From SIG440 sp045645905 (GTDB lineage: Bacteria > Bacillota > Clostridia > Monoglobales > Monoglobaceae), in assembly GCA_045645905.1 (NCBI GenBank), contig JAZRJT010000032.1, positions 1 to 34,930 of the forward strand: a stretch of 34,930 nucleotides of DNA, written 5' to 3'. Under the pieces are notes generated by a model. It saw nothing but the letters and a program-made list of their open reading frames with translations. It made no database searches and had not been told where the DNA came from. How positions within the stretch are numbered: the stretch's first letter is position 1; every line of letters begins with the position of its first letter. Shown one piece after another: positions 23,598 through 29,535 of the stretch. Both the position numbers and the translations under genes were made by a program.

Positions 23598-25062
23598 TTA
23601 TAATCTCCATTCTCGGTCTTCGTGTAACCGTTGTAATGTCTTCCCTTGGTATATCGAGGAATAAATACAAGGGATTGCTGCTGTATCCATCAGGTTGAAC
23701 TACCTCTCTTGGCTTAATCGGTCTGCTCATACAAAAGTAACGCATTTCGTCAGCAATATGGTCTTCTCCTGCTGTGTTAAGGTCTTCAACCTTGTTATCG
23801 TCAAACACCAGTGCTGGAAGCGTTCTGATCGTAGCCTTGCAGTTGCTGAATATGTACATCATCGGGAATCCGTTCTCGTCAAATGCCAGCCTGTAATGCA
23901 TCTGCATCCAACCGGGAATTCGCTGATTATCGCCTCTTTTGAAGTAAACACCGTACTTTGCAGCCGTTTCTGCAATTGAAGCACCACCATCTTCTGCAAA
24001 TATCGCAGGGTCAGCCACACCGTGTATCTGTTTCCCTTTAAGCCATCTGTGTTCTTTTTCAATTTTTGCTATCTCGCTGAATACTTTGTCTGCTGTCCAC
24101 TTAACACCTTGGTTTGGTGTGTCAGTGCATCCGTATAGCTCAAGTATTCTGTATGCTACACCGTCATAATCTACAGCCCACCATCCACACGAGAACGGTC
24201 TGTTATAGCCCCAGTCAAAGCTTCTGTGTATACTCCAACCACTCGGTATCTCAAACGGGTCAATAACGTGTGTACCGATTCGGTTTTGATAACCATCAGG
24301 ATTATCTCGCCATTCGGTGAAATACTGACCTGAGAAGCTATCCCAATCGCCGTAAAGGAGAGCTTTCTTCTCCGCTTCAGGCAATGATGCAAGCCTTGCA
24401 AGATAGTTCGGATCGTTCTCCAGAAGCTTTTGGTTATCAAAAACAGACGAAGGAACGAATATGCGTGACATCCACTTCTTGTATAAGCTCCCATCAGGCT
24501 TTACTACCTTTACGGCATCCCATAGTGTGTCCATCGGTCTACCTGCTGTGATAAAGCGGTTCTTAACCCATCCATGCCCTATGCCACCGGGGTTGGCAGA
24601 GGCTCTTACATAGCACCGAGTACCCGGCCCATTCGGTCGATTTCGTGACATCAGGTATATATATTCATCAAAAGTAAAATGAGTAAGCTCGTCAAATGCA
24701 ATGAAATCGTAGGCTTTACCTTGATAGTTCAGCTTATCCTTGGCGTGTTGCATTGAACCGAAGACTATCTTTGCACCGCTGGGGAATCTCCAAGTATGTT
24801 CGGATGCGTTGTACGTTGCACCGGGGAATGCTTTCGGGTAATAGTTAAGGCTCTTTTCGATAAGTTCAGATAGCTGAGGATATGTCTTACGAAGCACCAA
24901 GCCTTTATAGTGTGGTATATCTATCTGCCTTGTGGATTCCATAATGATCGCATCACTCTTGCCGCCACCTGCAGCACCACCGTATAGAGCTTCATCTTCA
25001 GCTCTCGACATAAATATCTGTTGTCTCGGCTGTGGAGACCATATAACATTGTCATTCATCAT
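23590..25062 (-). CDS. terL: Terminase large subunit (TerL)
   Basis: A 490-residue packaging motor ATPase and nuclease. The Walker A motif is YGGAAGGGKSD (residues 27-37), Walker B is DFIAFDE (119-125), and a coupling segment VRASANPGGIGHGWVKNRFI follows. The nuclease half contains RSFDWGYNRPFSCGWWAVDY and HGVADPAIFAEDGGASIAE, with acidic residues at the expected RNase-H-like positions. It binds the portal and fills the head with DNA. Its start overlaps the end of the small-subunit gene by 11 nt and has no strong site of its own, indicating translational coupling. The length is typical for the family. Confidence 0.97.
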   Translation of the reverse strand: MMNDNVIWSPQPRQQIFMSRAEDEALYGGAAGGGKSDAIIMESTRQIDIPHYKGLVLRKTYPQLSELIEKSLNYYPKAFPGATYNASEHTWRFPSGAKIVFGSMQHAKDKLNYQGKAYDFIAFDELTHFTFDEYIYLMSRNRPNGPGTRCYVRASANPGGIGHGWVKNRFITAGRPMDTLWDAVKVVKPDGSLYKKWMSRIFVPSSVFDNQKLLENDPNYLARLASLPEAEKKALLYGDWDSFSGQYFTEWRDNPDGYQNRIGTHVIDPFEIPSGWSIHRSFDWGYNRPFSCGWWAVDYDGVAYRILELYGCTDTPNQGVKWTADKVFSEIAKIEKEHRWLKGKQIHGVADPAIFAEDGGASIAETAAKYGVYFKRGDNQRIPGWMQMHYRLAFDENGFPMMYIFSNCKATIRTLPALVFDDNKVEDLNTAGEDHIADEMRYFCMSRPIKPREVVQPDGYSSNPLYLFLDIPREDITTVTRRPRMEIING

Positions 25063-25540
25063 TATTTTCAGGAGGAGTTAACGGTGCAACAGCGGGGAGT
25101 AACACAACACCGTATTTTTTCAAGTCTTGGTTGTTATCTTTAGCATCTCTGTTGAGCTTATCTATGCGTGCTTCCTGTTCCCTGATATCAATATCAGATT
25201 TAAGCATCTGTATCTCTTTAATATCTTTAATAGCTGCCGTGAGCTGTCTATATGTCTGCGAGTCAAATTCGTCCATCTTATCTACTGACTGTTCAATTTT
25301 GTCGAGAATTTTATCTGCAAGTGTTTGTATTCGTTCCACACGTTTCTGCTGGTTTTTAATTAGTGTATCGAGTGTTTTTGCATAAGCTTTTTCTTGGTAT
25401 TTTTGCCTTTGTTCACGCCAGCATTCTTCTTTGCCGTGTCTTGACACTTCAGTCATAGACACACCATACTTATCTGCGAGCTTCCGGTAGCTCGTATCGG
25501 TAGTCACATATTCTGTTTTAATGGTTGTCCAATCTACCAT
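25052..25540 (-). CDS. terS: Terminase small subunit (TerS)
   Basis: A 162-residue DNA-recognition subunit. Residues 1-45 form a helix-turn-helix domain (TDTSYRKLADKYGVSMTEVS), as in other Firmicutes small terminases. The middle is a long charged helix (TLDTLIKNQQKRVERIQTLA ... DKMDEFDSQTYRQLTAAIKD) suited to oligomerisation. AAAGGAGC precedes the ATG. It is the first gene after the intrinsic terminator at 25.6 kb and therefore probably opens the late (packaging and structure) transcription unit. The 11-nt overlap with the large-subunit gene supports a joint role in recognising and cutting phage DNA. Confidence 0.92.
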   Translation of the reverse strand: MVDWTTIKTEYVTTDTSYRKLADKYGVSMTEVSRHGKEECWREQRQKYQEKAYAKTLDTLIKNQQKRVERIQTLADKILDKIEQSVDKMDEFDSQTYRQLTAAIKDIKEIQMLKSDIDIREQEARIDKLNRDAKDNNQDLKKYGVVLLPAVAPLTPPENNDE

Positions 25541-25559
25541 TGGGAAGCTCCTTTCATAT

Positions 25560-25608
25560 ACTGTTACTATGGTAGCTCAATCGAAGGTTTCAATGTAAAC
25601 CCACCCCC
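25560..25608 (-). promoter_or_regulatory. Candidate late-promoter region upstream of the terminase genes
   Basis: Just after the terminator and before terS the minus strand contains TTGAAA followed 16 nt later by CATAGT, a weak -35/-10 match, next to a GGTTTACATTGAAACC segment with a 5-bp inverted repeat. A new late transcript would be expected to start here because the terminator ends the early one. The match is poor, so this is only a candidate; a phage-specific activator could be involved. Confidence 0.3.
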
Positions 25609-25609
25609 G

Positions 25610-25642
25610 CAAAAAAATAAAACACCCCTTTCGGAGTGTTTA
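25610..25642 (-). terminator. Intrinsic terminator between early and late genes
   Basis: On the minus strand AAACACTCC-GAAA-GGGGTGTTT forms a stem with one mismatch and is followed by TTATTTTTTT. The site lies 11 nt after the stop of the 73-residue gene and about 70 nt before terS. It is the only clear terminator with correct polarity in the window and should separate the early region from the packaging and structural genes. Confidence 0.88.
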
Positions 25643-25652
25643 AGTAAATGTT

Positions 25653-25874
25653 CTAACCGCCATCATCCCACTTTTTATTGAGAGCCTGTGCTATCAGACA
25701 TAGCCTGAAGTCATTGCAACACATAGCCCTCTCGTATTCTATCCGTTTTTTGCCGGAAGTAAAATTAAGATGAATAGAGCCATCCTCGTCAATGCCTTCG
25801 CAACATATCTTATTCTGGATATCTTTATGGTAGAAGGGACAGAGTACGTCTTTAGACATATAAGATTCCGGCAT
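25653..25874 (-). CDS. Small cysteine-rich protein upstream of the terminase
   Basis: A 73-residue protein with cysteines in a CPFYH...CCEG...CCNDFRLC pattern, a plausible zinc-binding fold. Small proteins of this type (KDVLCPFY... / CCEG...) occur just before the small terminase gene in many Clostridia phages; some may be late regulators, but I know of no proven function. AGGAAGGTGAG precedes the ATG. A gap of about 90 nt without a clear promoter separates it from the RusA gene, and an intrinsic terminator follows it. Its place as the last early gene makes a regulatory role conceivable. Confidence 0.82.
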   Translation of the reverse strand: MPESYMSKDVLCPFYHKDIQNKICCEGIDEDGSIHLNFTSGKKRIEYERAMCCNDFRLCLIAQALNKKWDDGG

Positions 25875-25966
25875 AAACTCACCTTCCTTTTTTTAGACTT
25901 AAAATTCGGGCAATAATCGCCTTATAGATTTCCGCTTTTAGGTTCGTCTGTGTCAATAATATAGTG

Positions 25967-26389
25967 TCAAGCTGTATCTTCGCCATATGCAAGTTCCTCC
26001 ACTTTTACAAATATTCCGGGTATATTAGAGTAAAACTTTTCGGTAATCTCCGAGGCTACTTGAGCGTCATCGTGCCAGAAATTCAAATCCGTCATAACGT
26101 CCTTAAAAAGCTTCAGAGAATTATCTGTATCGGGCTTAGTGATTTTATATTCCCCGTCCTTATGATTGCCTGTGACGGGATATAACCACTGTGTAAAGAG
26201 CTGTACGGGACCTTCGAATGGTTCGTCCGGCACAAACTTTGCAAGATGAGCCTTGTACTTCTCACGTACTGCAGTGACTTCAGGCTTCTCGTAGTGGTGA
26301 ATTTTACCACACAGAATTCTTTCACCCTTCTGTTGTGCCGTAACCGTTGGCGGTTTCATCGGCAGAAAGAATTGTTTAGTTTTTTTCAT
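25967..26389 (-). CDS. rusA: Holliday junction resolvase, RusA family
   Basis: A 140-residue endonuclease that should resolve branched recombination intermediates before packaging. The motif KPDTDNSLKLFKDVM with downstream WHDDAQV gives D87, D89, K93 and D108, spaced exactly like D70, D72, K76 and D91 of E. coli RusA. The start at 26389 (AAGGAGG 6 nt upstream) was preferred to an in-frame start at 26428. It overlaps the end of the diphosphohydrolase-like gene by 14 nt. With the Sak4-like ATPase and DUF669 protein upstream it completes a recombination-linked replication set. Confidence 0.94.
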   Translation of the reverse strand: MKKTKQFFLPMKPPTVTAQQKGERILCGKIHHYEKPEVTAVREKYKAHLAKFVPDEPFEGPVQLFTQWLYPVTGNHKDGEYKITKPDTDNSLKLFKDVMTDLNFWHDDAQVASEITEKFYSNIPGIFVKVEELAYGEDTA

Positions 26390-26684
26390 GTTTTCCCTCC
26401 TTATCAAGTTCAAGTAAAAACGCAACATTGCAAGCTACGTGCCATAAATGCGGAAGTCCGCTGTCTTTATCTTTGCCGTGTGGGTCTTCCATATATGAGC
26501 AATAATGTCTTGCAAGTGCATCACGGTATCTGTCAGGCTCAACGTTTTTGTAGCTGTTTACACCGTATTTTTCGGCACCGTGTGTCATAACCGTGCCAAC
26601 CGCTCTGATAAGTATAGGCGGCACAAGTGAAAGCCGAGGCTTACCGCCGTCGTGTTTAAGACCGTCAACGAATTTATCAGCCAT
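26376..26684 (-). CDS. DUF5664 / dATP-dGTP diphosphohydrolase-like protein
   Basis: A 102-residue helical protein with the family signature KHDGGKPRLSLVPPILIRAV, TVMTHGAEKYGVNSYKN, RYRDALARHYCSYMEDPHGK and DSGLPHLWHVACNVAFLLEL. This all-alpha NTP pyrophosphohydrolase-like family includes MazZ of the Z-genome phages, which turns dGTP/GTP into monophosphate. Acidic residues within the helices (GAEKYG, RDALARH, DSGLPH) would bind magnesium. The start at 26684 was chosen because GGAAGTGAGAGG precedes it. No PurZ or DatZ partner is visible here, so a role in base replacement cannot be claimed; nucleotide-pool adjustment is the likely function. Confidence 0.85.
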   Translation of the reverse strand: MADKFVDGLKHDGGKPRLSLVPPILIRAVGTVMTHGAEKYGVNSYKNVEPDRYRDALARHYCSYMEDPHGKDKDSGLPHLWHVACNVAFLLELDKEGKHEKN

Positions 26685-26688
26685 CCTC

Positions 26689-27000
26689 TCACTTCCTTTC
26701 ACCGTAACTGCAAAAATCATTTATTGTTAGGTCGATATCCATATTAATCCGTTTGCACTTTCCCCAACCCGAAGGGTCATTTGTGCCTTTGTACGGATAT
26801 TCGTGAAAATGCTTGCAATTCTCACACCTTACAATCTCAACCACATCGGCGGCAGGAACAACTCTCAAATATTCGGTTGCGTGTGTTGTTGCCATTTTAT
26901 AAACATCGGAAACAATACTGTTTGTTGATACTTTGTAAGCGGTATGGTTCATATGTTTTTCAATAATTTGTATTGCTTTTTCACGCTCAATGTAACTCAC
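26689..27000 (-). CDS. Zinc-ribbon-like early protein (PAADVVEIVRCENCKH family)
   Basis: A 103-residue protein. The N-terminal half is helical and contains SYIEREKAIQIIEKH. The middle has the widely seen segment RVVPAADVVEIVRCENCKHF, and the end carries two further cysteines (GKCKR, DFCSYGERK), giving a four-Cys zinc-binding pattern. Proteins with this PAADV-V-E-VRC--CKH core are frequent in Clostridia phages; their function is unknown. The start was set at the GTG at 27000 with AAGGAG upstream, since the TTG at 27006 is too close to that site. It lies directly behind the HNH gene. Confidence 0.82.
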   Translation of the reverse strand: MSYIEREKAIQIIEKHMNHTAYKVSTNSIVSDVYKMATTHATEYLRVVPAADVVEIVRCENCKHFHEYPYKGTNDPSGWGKCKRINMDIDLTINDFCSYGERK

Positions 27001-27006
27001 AAACAA

Positions 27007-27525
27007 TCACTCCTTTGCCGTATAATATTCAAAAATTAGCCCCTTACACTTTTTGTTTAACCCGATTAAGTGTGCGGAAAGTGAACCTTGAGTAACGCCT
27101 ATGGCTTTTGCGGCAGATGTAACACTTTCATATATCGTGTCGGTATCAACACATCTGACACGCTTTTTACAAGCGTTGTGAGCCGCTTCGGTGTTAGGGT
27201 TTCTGTTGACCTTGCCCAGTACCTCTCGGCAATGTTTCTTGTTTTCTGCTCCTGTAACCCATTCTAAATTTGTAAAAACATTATTCATTTTATTGCCGTC
27301 TATATGATTTACTTCGGGCTTATTGTTTTGGTTAGGAACAAACGCAACAGCAACAAGTCTATGCACAAAGAAATTTTTCCCTTTTCCGTGTTCCCATAAC
27401 CTAACACGATAATAACCGCTGTTTGATAATACAGGCTTTACAAAATTACCTGTTCTATCATTTCTTACTGTTCCGTTGTCAGATACACTATAAGGAAATC
27501 CGCTGATTTTTCTGTATTCAGCCAT
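27007..27525 (-). CDS. HNH endonuclease with NUMOD4/NUMOD1-like modules
   Basis: A 172-residue free-standing nuclease of the homing type. It has an N-terminal NUMOD4-like part (FPYSVSDNGTVRNDRTGNFV), an HNH core (VHRLVAVAFVPN, then NHIDGNKMNNVFTNLEWVT with catalytic His, Asn and metal ligands) and a C-terminal NUMOD1-like helix-turn-helix (ESVTSAAKAIGVTQGSLSAH) for DNA binding. Such genes insert in phage genomes and nick or cut specific sites. The start at 27525 follows GAGAGGTG at suitable spacing. It overlaps the zinc-ribbon gene by 8 nt and may be a recent insertion into the early gene set. No target site or intron is visible. Confidence 0.93.
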   Translation of the reverse strand: MAEYRKISGFPYSVSDNGTVRNDRTGNFVKPVLSNSGYYRVRLWEHGKGKNFFVHRLVAVAFVPNQNNKPEVNHIDGNKMNNVFTNLEWVTGAENKKHCREVLGKVNRNPNTEAAHNACKKRVRCVDTDTIYESVTSAAKAIGVTQGSLSAHLIGLNKKCKGLIFEYYTAKE

Positions 27526-27703
27526 TGTCAGCACCTCTCAATTCTCTGCCACACATAGGGCAATAATTTATCGGTCTCGGTTTACCTTTACCTGCGTGTA
27601 ACTGCCAACCTTCGTTTCTGTTCTGATGCAAACAAAACATTCCAAACATCTTGACATATCCGTCTGCATCCTCGTGACAGTATGGACACTTTTCATTCGG
27701 CAT
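27518..27703 (-). CDS. Small zinc-ribbon protein (61 residues)
   Basis: A 61-residue protein with two CxxC knuckles (CPYCHED near the N-terminus and YCPMCGREL near the C-terminus) separated by a His- and aromatic-rich loop. This is a typical zinc ribbon of phage early proteins that often bind nucleic acid or host proteins. The start at 27703 follows AAGGAG at 8 nt; an upstream in-frame GTG lies inside that site. It overlaps both neighbours. No specific function is recognised. Confidence 0.8.
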   Translation of the reverse strand: MPNEKCPYCHEDADGYVKMFGMFCLHQNRNEGWQLHAGKGKPRPINYCPMCGRELRGADNG

Positions 27704-27893
27704 TGTTGTCACTCCTTATCGAATCGAGATAACCTCTTTTTGTGAGGTAATATAATTCACGGTGTTCTTCAAAGCTGTAATAGTCATCCTCTGTATCAAA
27801 ACCATTGGAATATACTCTTGTCACTTTCATCGGCTGACCGTTAGCTGACGAAAACACCACATCACCTTCACGTAACACTTTTGATATTTTCAT
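27693..27893 (-). CDS. Hypothetical early protein (66 residues)
   Basis: A 66-residue protein with a beta-like N-terminal half (MKISKVLREGDVVFSSANGQ, PMKVTRVYSNGFDTEDDYYS) and a charged end. The fold may be a small SH3-like barrel, but no family is recognised. Its ATG shares one base with the stop of the ASCH-like gene (TGATG) and a GAGGGG site precedes it. It overlaps the following zinc-ribbon gene by 11 nt, as is common in this tightly packed early block. Confidence 0.75.
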   Translation of the reverse strand: MKISKVLREGDVVFSSANGQPMKVTRVYSNGFDTEDDYYSFEEHRELYYLTKRGYLDSIRSDNNAE

Positions 27894-28438
27894 CACCCCT
27901 CACCCAACTTTTCAACATAGCACCAAGACTGCGGCGGTTTTGTAACAACAGGGTTAAAATGATAATTTACACCGCAATGGTTAAAATCACCCAAACATTT
28001 TAGCTTATCATAGATTACAAGGTCAGATATGTGCCATTCATAAAATAAACCGCCTTTGGTATATTCAAAAAGTTCATTATCGGTAAGGCAAGAATCTTTG
28101 TTATAACTATTTCTCCACAATGGATGGTCGGGAGTATTAATCCAACCTACTTCGTTTATTTTGTCACACACAAACTCGCCTATGACTTTGCCGTTAAACA
28201 CGCCCCATATTCTTTCAGCTTCTTTGCGATTATACCCCGAAATATGTGTAAACTCTGTTACCCAATCGCCTTTAAACACATCACCCCACACAAGGTAAGG
28301 TCTTGTATTCGTACAATAGATATAAACCTTAAACGGCGTTTCAAGTTTCGGTTTTGTTTTCCTTACCTCAACCGTCTTTTTGCCGCTTGCGATAAGCTCA
28401 CACCATTTAGGCTGTATGCTGATTAAAACTGCTTTCAC
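27893..28438 (-). CDS. ASCH/PUA-like protein
   Basis: A 181-residue protein whose N-terminus (AVLISIQPKWCELIASGKKT, VEVRKTKPK) and later strand GKVIGEFVCDKI are typical of the ASCH superfamily, a PUA-like fold linked to RNA binding and to removal of modified cytidines. Phage copies are common and mostly uncharacterised. The start is a GTG forming a GTGA overlap with the stop of the coiled-coil gene, so translation is coupled. The C-terminal 60 residues (NYHFNPVVTKPPQSWCYVEK) are typical of the longer phage version. The function is open; RNA or modified-nucleotide binding is likely. Confidence 0.82.
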   Translation of the reverse strand: MKAVLISIQPKWCELIASGKKTVEVRKTKPKLETPFKVYIYCTNTRPYLVWGDVFKGDWVTEFTHISGYNRKEAERIWGVFNGKVIGEFVCDKINEVGWINTPDHPLWRNSYNKDSCLTDNELFEYTKGGLFYEWHISDLVIYDKLKCLGDFNHCGVNYHFNPVVTKPPQSWCYVEKLGEG

Positions 28439-28761
28439 TCCGCATCACCCACCATTTCTTTTTCAAGGTCTTCAAGTTGTTGTTGTGTTTCTCTCCAAAA
28501 AGTTGCAAGATGCTCGTTTTGGATTTTTAAGGTTTCAATCTCTGCGTCTTTTTTCTTAATCACATCTTGCAATTCCATTGCAGTTTTATTTGCACTTTTA
28601 TATTTGCCCTTATATGATTTAACGCCATTACGAACATCTTCAATCTCTGCCTGTTGGCGGTTGATGAGGTCGAGGGCATTACCACTCACAAATGCAAAAT
28701 TCTCGTTTTTTCCACTTTTGAAAAACTCCAAAGCCCTTTTAATCTCTGAATCATCTGTCAT
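28435..28761 (-). CDS. Coiled-coil early protein
   Basis: A 108-residue, mostly helical protein. Its first part (TDDSEIKRALEFFKSGKNEN, then ALDLINRQQAEIEDV) matches a large family of uncharacterised Clostridia phage proteins. The rest is a heptad-rich coiled coil (QDVIKKKDAEIETLKIQNEH, EDLEKEMVGDAE). The start at 28761 was chosen over 28821 because the upstream version would overlap a small ORF with its own start, and GAGAGG lies 11 nt before the chosen ATG. It overlaps the 49-residue ORF upstream and the ASCH-like gene downstream. Confidence 0.82.
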   Translation of the reverse strand: MTDDSEIKRALEFFKSGKNENFAFVSGNALDLINRQQAEIEDVRNGVKSYKGKYKSANKTAMELQDVIKKKDAEIETLKIQNEHLATFWRETQQQLEDLEKEMVGDAE

Positions 28762-28900
28762 TTCTCGGTCTACCTCTCTTTCTGTCAGCTTTTTTCCATA
28801 CTTGGTACAATGCATAAGCAAGCGGTTTGTTGATATACTCCTGATTCATTGCTTTTTCATACTCGGTTTTGAGCATTTCAATAGCTTCTTCGAGTGTCAT
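28751..28900 (-). CDS. Small early ORF (49 residues)
   Basis: A 49-codon ORF between the 126-residue gene and the coiled-coil gene. It begins MTLEEAIEMLKTEYEKAMNQ (amphipathic, acidic helix) and ends in a basic tail (KKADRKRGRPRNDR). GAGAGG lies upstream of its ATG, which forms an ATGA overlap with the preceding stop. Its stop overlaps the start of the next gene. Small helical proteins with an 'EYINKPLAYALYQVWKKADR' segment appear in related phages. Function unknown. Confidence 0.7.
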   Translation of the reverse strand: MTLEEAIEMLKTEYEKAMNQEYINKPLAYALYQVWKKADRKRGRPRNDR

Positions 28901-29277
28901 TGCTTTACCTCTCTTTCAATTTCCTCTATGCACACATTTGCCGTGCAATAGCCGTCTCTGTATCGCTCGATAATGTCAAGCACTCGTTTTGAATCAACAG
29001 GATTAAACTTGATATTATTGAAAACGAATTCAATGCCAATTTCATCTTTCAGCGTGTCTTGCATATCTTTCCAACTGATACGGTGCTCACATATCTCGGT
29101 CATAAGCTTGTAAGCCTTTTTTGCTGTGTCGCTGATTTGTTCGCTGTCATACCCTGCATCGTTCATAGCCATTGCCCAGCATTGAAAGATGCGTTCATCA
29201 TAAAGGTTGAAGTTGCGTTTGATATATTCATTAAACTCTTGCTTTTCAATTTTGCTTGTCGGTATTCTTGCTTTCAT
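28897..29277 (-). CDS. Hypothetical early protein (126 residues)
   Basis: A 126-residue helical protein, moderately charged, with TSKIEKQEFNEYIKRNFNLY near the N-terminus and a C-terminal part (RVLDIIERYRDGYCTANVCI) ending in the Glu-rich IEEIEREVKQ. GAGG lies 6 nt before the ATG. It is the first gene after the repeat- and hairpin-containing gap that follows the primase-helicase gene. It resembles uncharacterised Clostridia phage early proteins, and no domain is recognised with confidence. Confidence 0.72.
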   Translation of the reverse strand: MKARIPTSKIEKQEFNEYIKRNFNLYDERIFQCWAMAMNDAGYDSEQISDTAKKAYKLMTEICEHRISWKDMQDTLKDEIGIEFVFNNIKFNPVDSKRVLDIIERYRDGYCTANVCIEEIEREVKQ

Positions 29278-29313
29278 TTTCTACCTCGATTCTTTCAAAA
29301 AAATTTTGCCTTT

Positions 29314-29376
29314 GTCAGAGGTCGGGGGAAGGAGTTGTTGTGCGTGAGCTTCGCACAACTACTTCACCCCTCTGAC
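29314..29376 (-). other. Large imperfect stem-loop downstream of the primase-helicase
   Basis: A 63-nt dyad: outer arms GTCAGAGG/CCTCTGAC and an inner perfect 8-bp stem (GTTGTGCG 29337-29344 with CGCACAAC 29352-29359) closing a 7-nt loop. On the minus strand it is followed about 10 nt on by AATTTTTTT. It may be a terminator or a structured leader of the next gene block. It shares the gap with the palindromic repeats. Confidence 0.6.
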
Positions 29377-29397
29377 CATCGGGAAGAGCCGTAAGGA

Positions 29398-29416
29398 CAT
29401 ATTACGTAGTAATATG
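29398..29416. repeat. Perfect AT-rich hairpin
   Basis: CATATTAC-GTA-GTAATATG, an 8-bp perfect inverted repeat with a 3-nt loop, placed between the large stem-loop and the palindromic repeats. Its symmetry fits a dimeric DNA-binding protein or an origin element, but no known motif is recognised. Confidence 0.6.
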
Positions 29417-29430
29417 GTTTTTCTTTCCCT

Positions 29431-29535
29431 GGGAAATTCTCGATTATTTATCGACTTTTTCCCTCATAGGGAAATTCTCGATTAACTATCGAAATTTTCC
29501 TTCGCAGAGAAAAAGAAATTTTATCGACTTTTTCC
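29431..29535. repeat. Three palindromic 35-37 nt repeats (candidate iterons)
   Basis: Units at 29431-29463 and 29469-29500 share GGGAAATTCTCGATTA and each folds on itself (GGGAAA with TTTCCC or TTTCC; TCGAT with ATCGA around 5 nt). A third, degenerate unit (29507-29535) keeps the ATCGACTTTTTCC end and abuts the primase-helicase stop codon. Starts are spaced 35-37 nt apart. The array lies inside the only sizeable non-coding gap (258 nt) next to replication genes, which suits a replication origin or a binding array for a replication or regulatory protein. Confidence 0.72.

Noticed and set aside
25875..25966. Promoter in the gap between the RusA and 73-residue genes
   Set aside because: Two TTGACA boxes are present on the minus strand, but no -10 box lies at 16-18 nt; the nearest TATAAG is 24 nt away, so the support is too weak.
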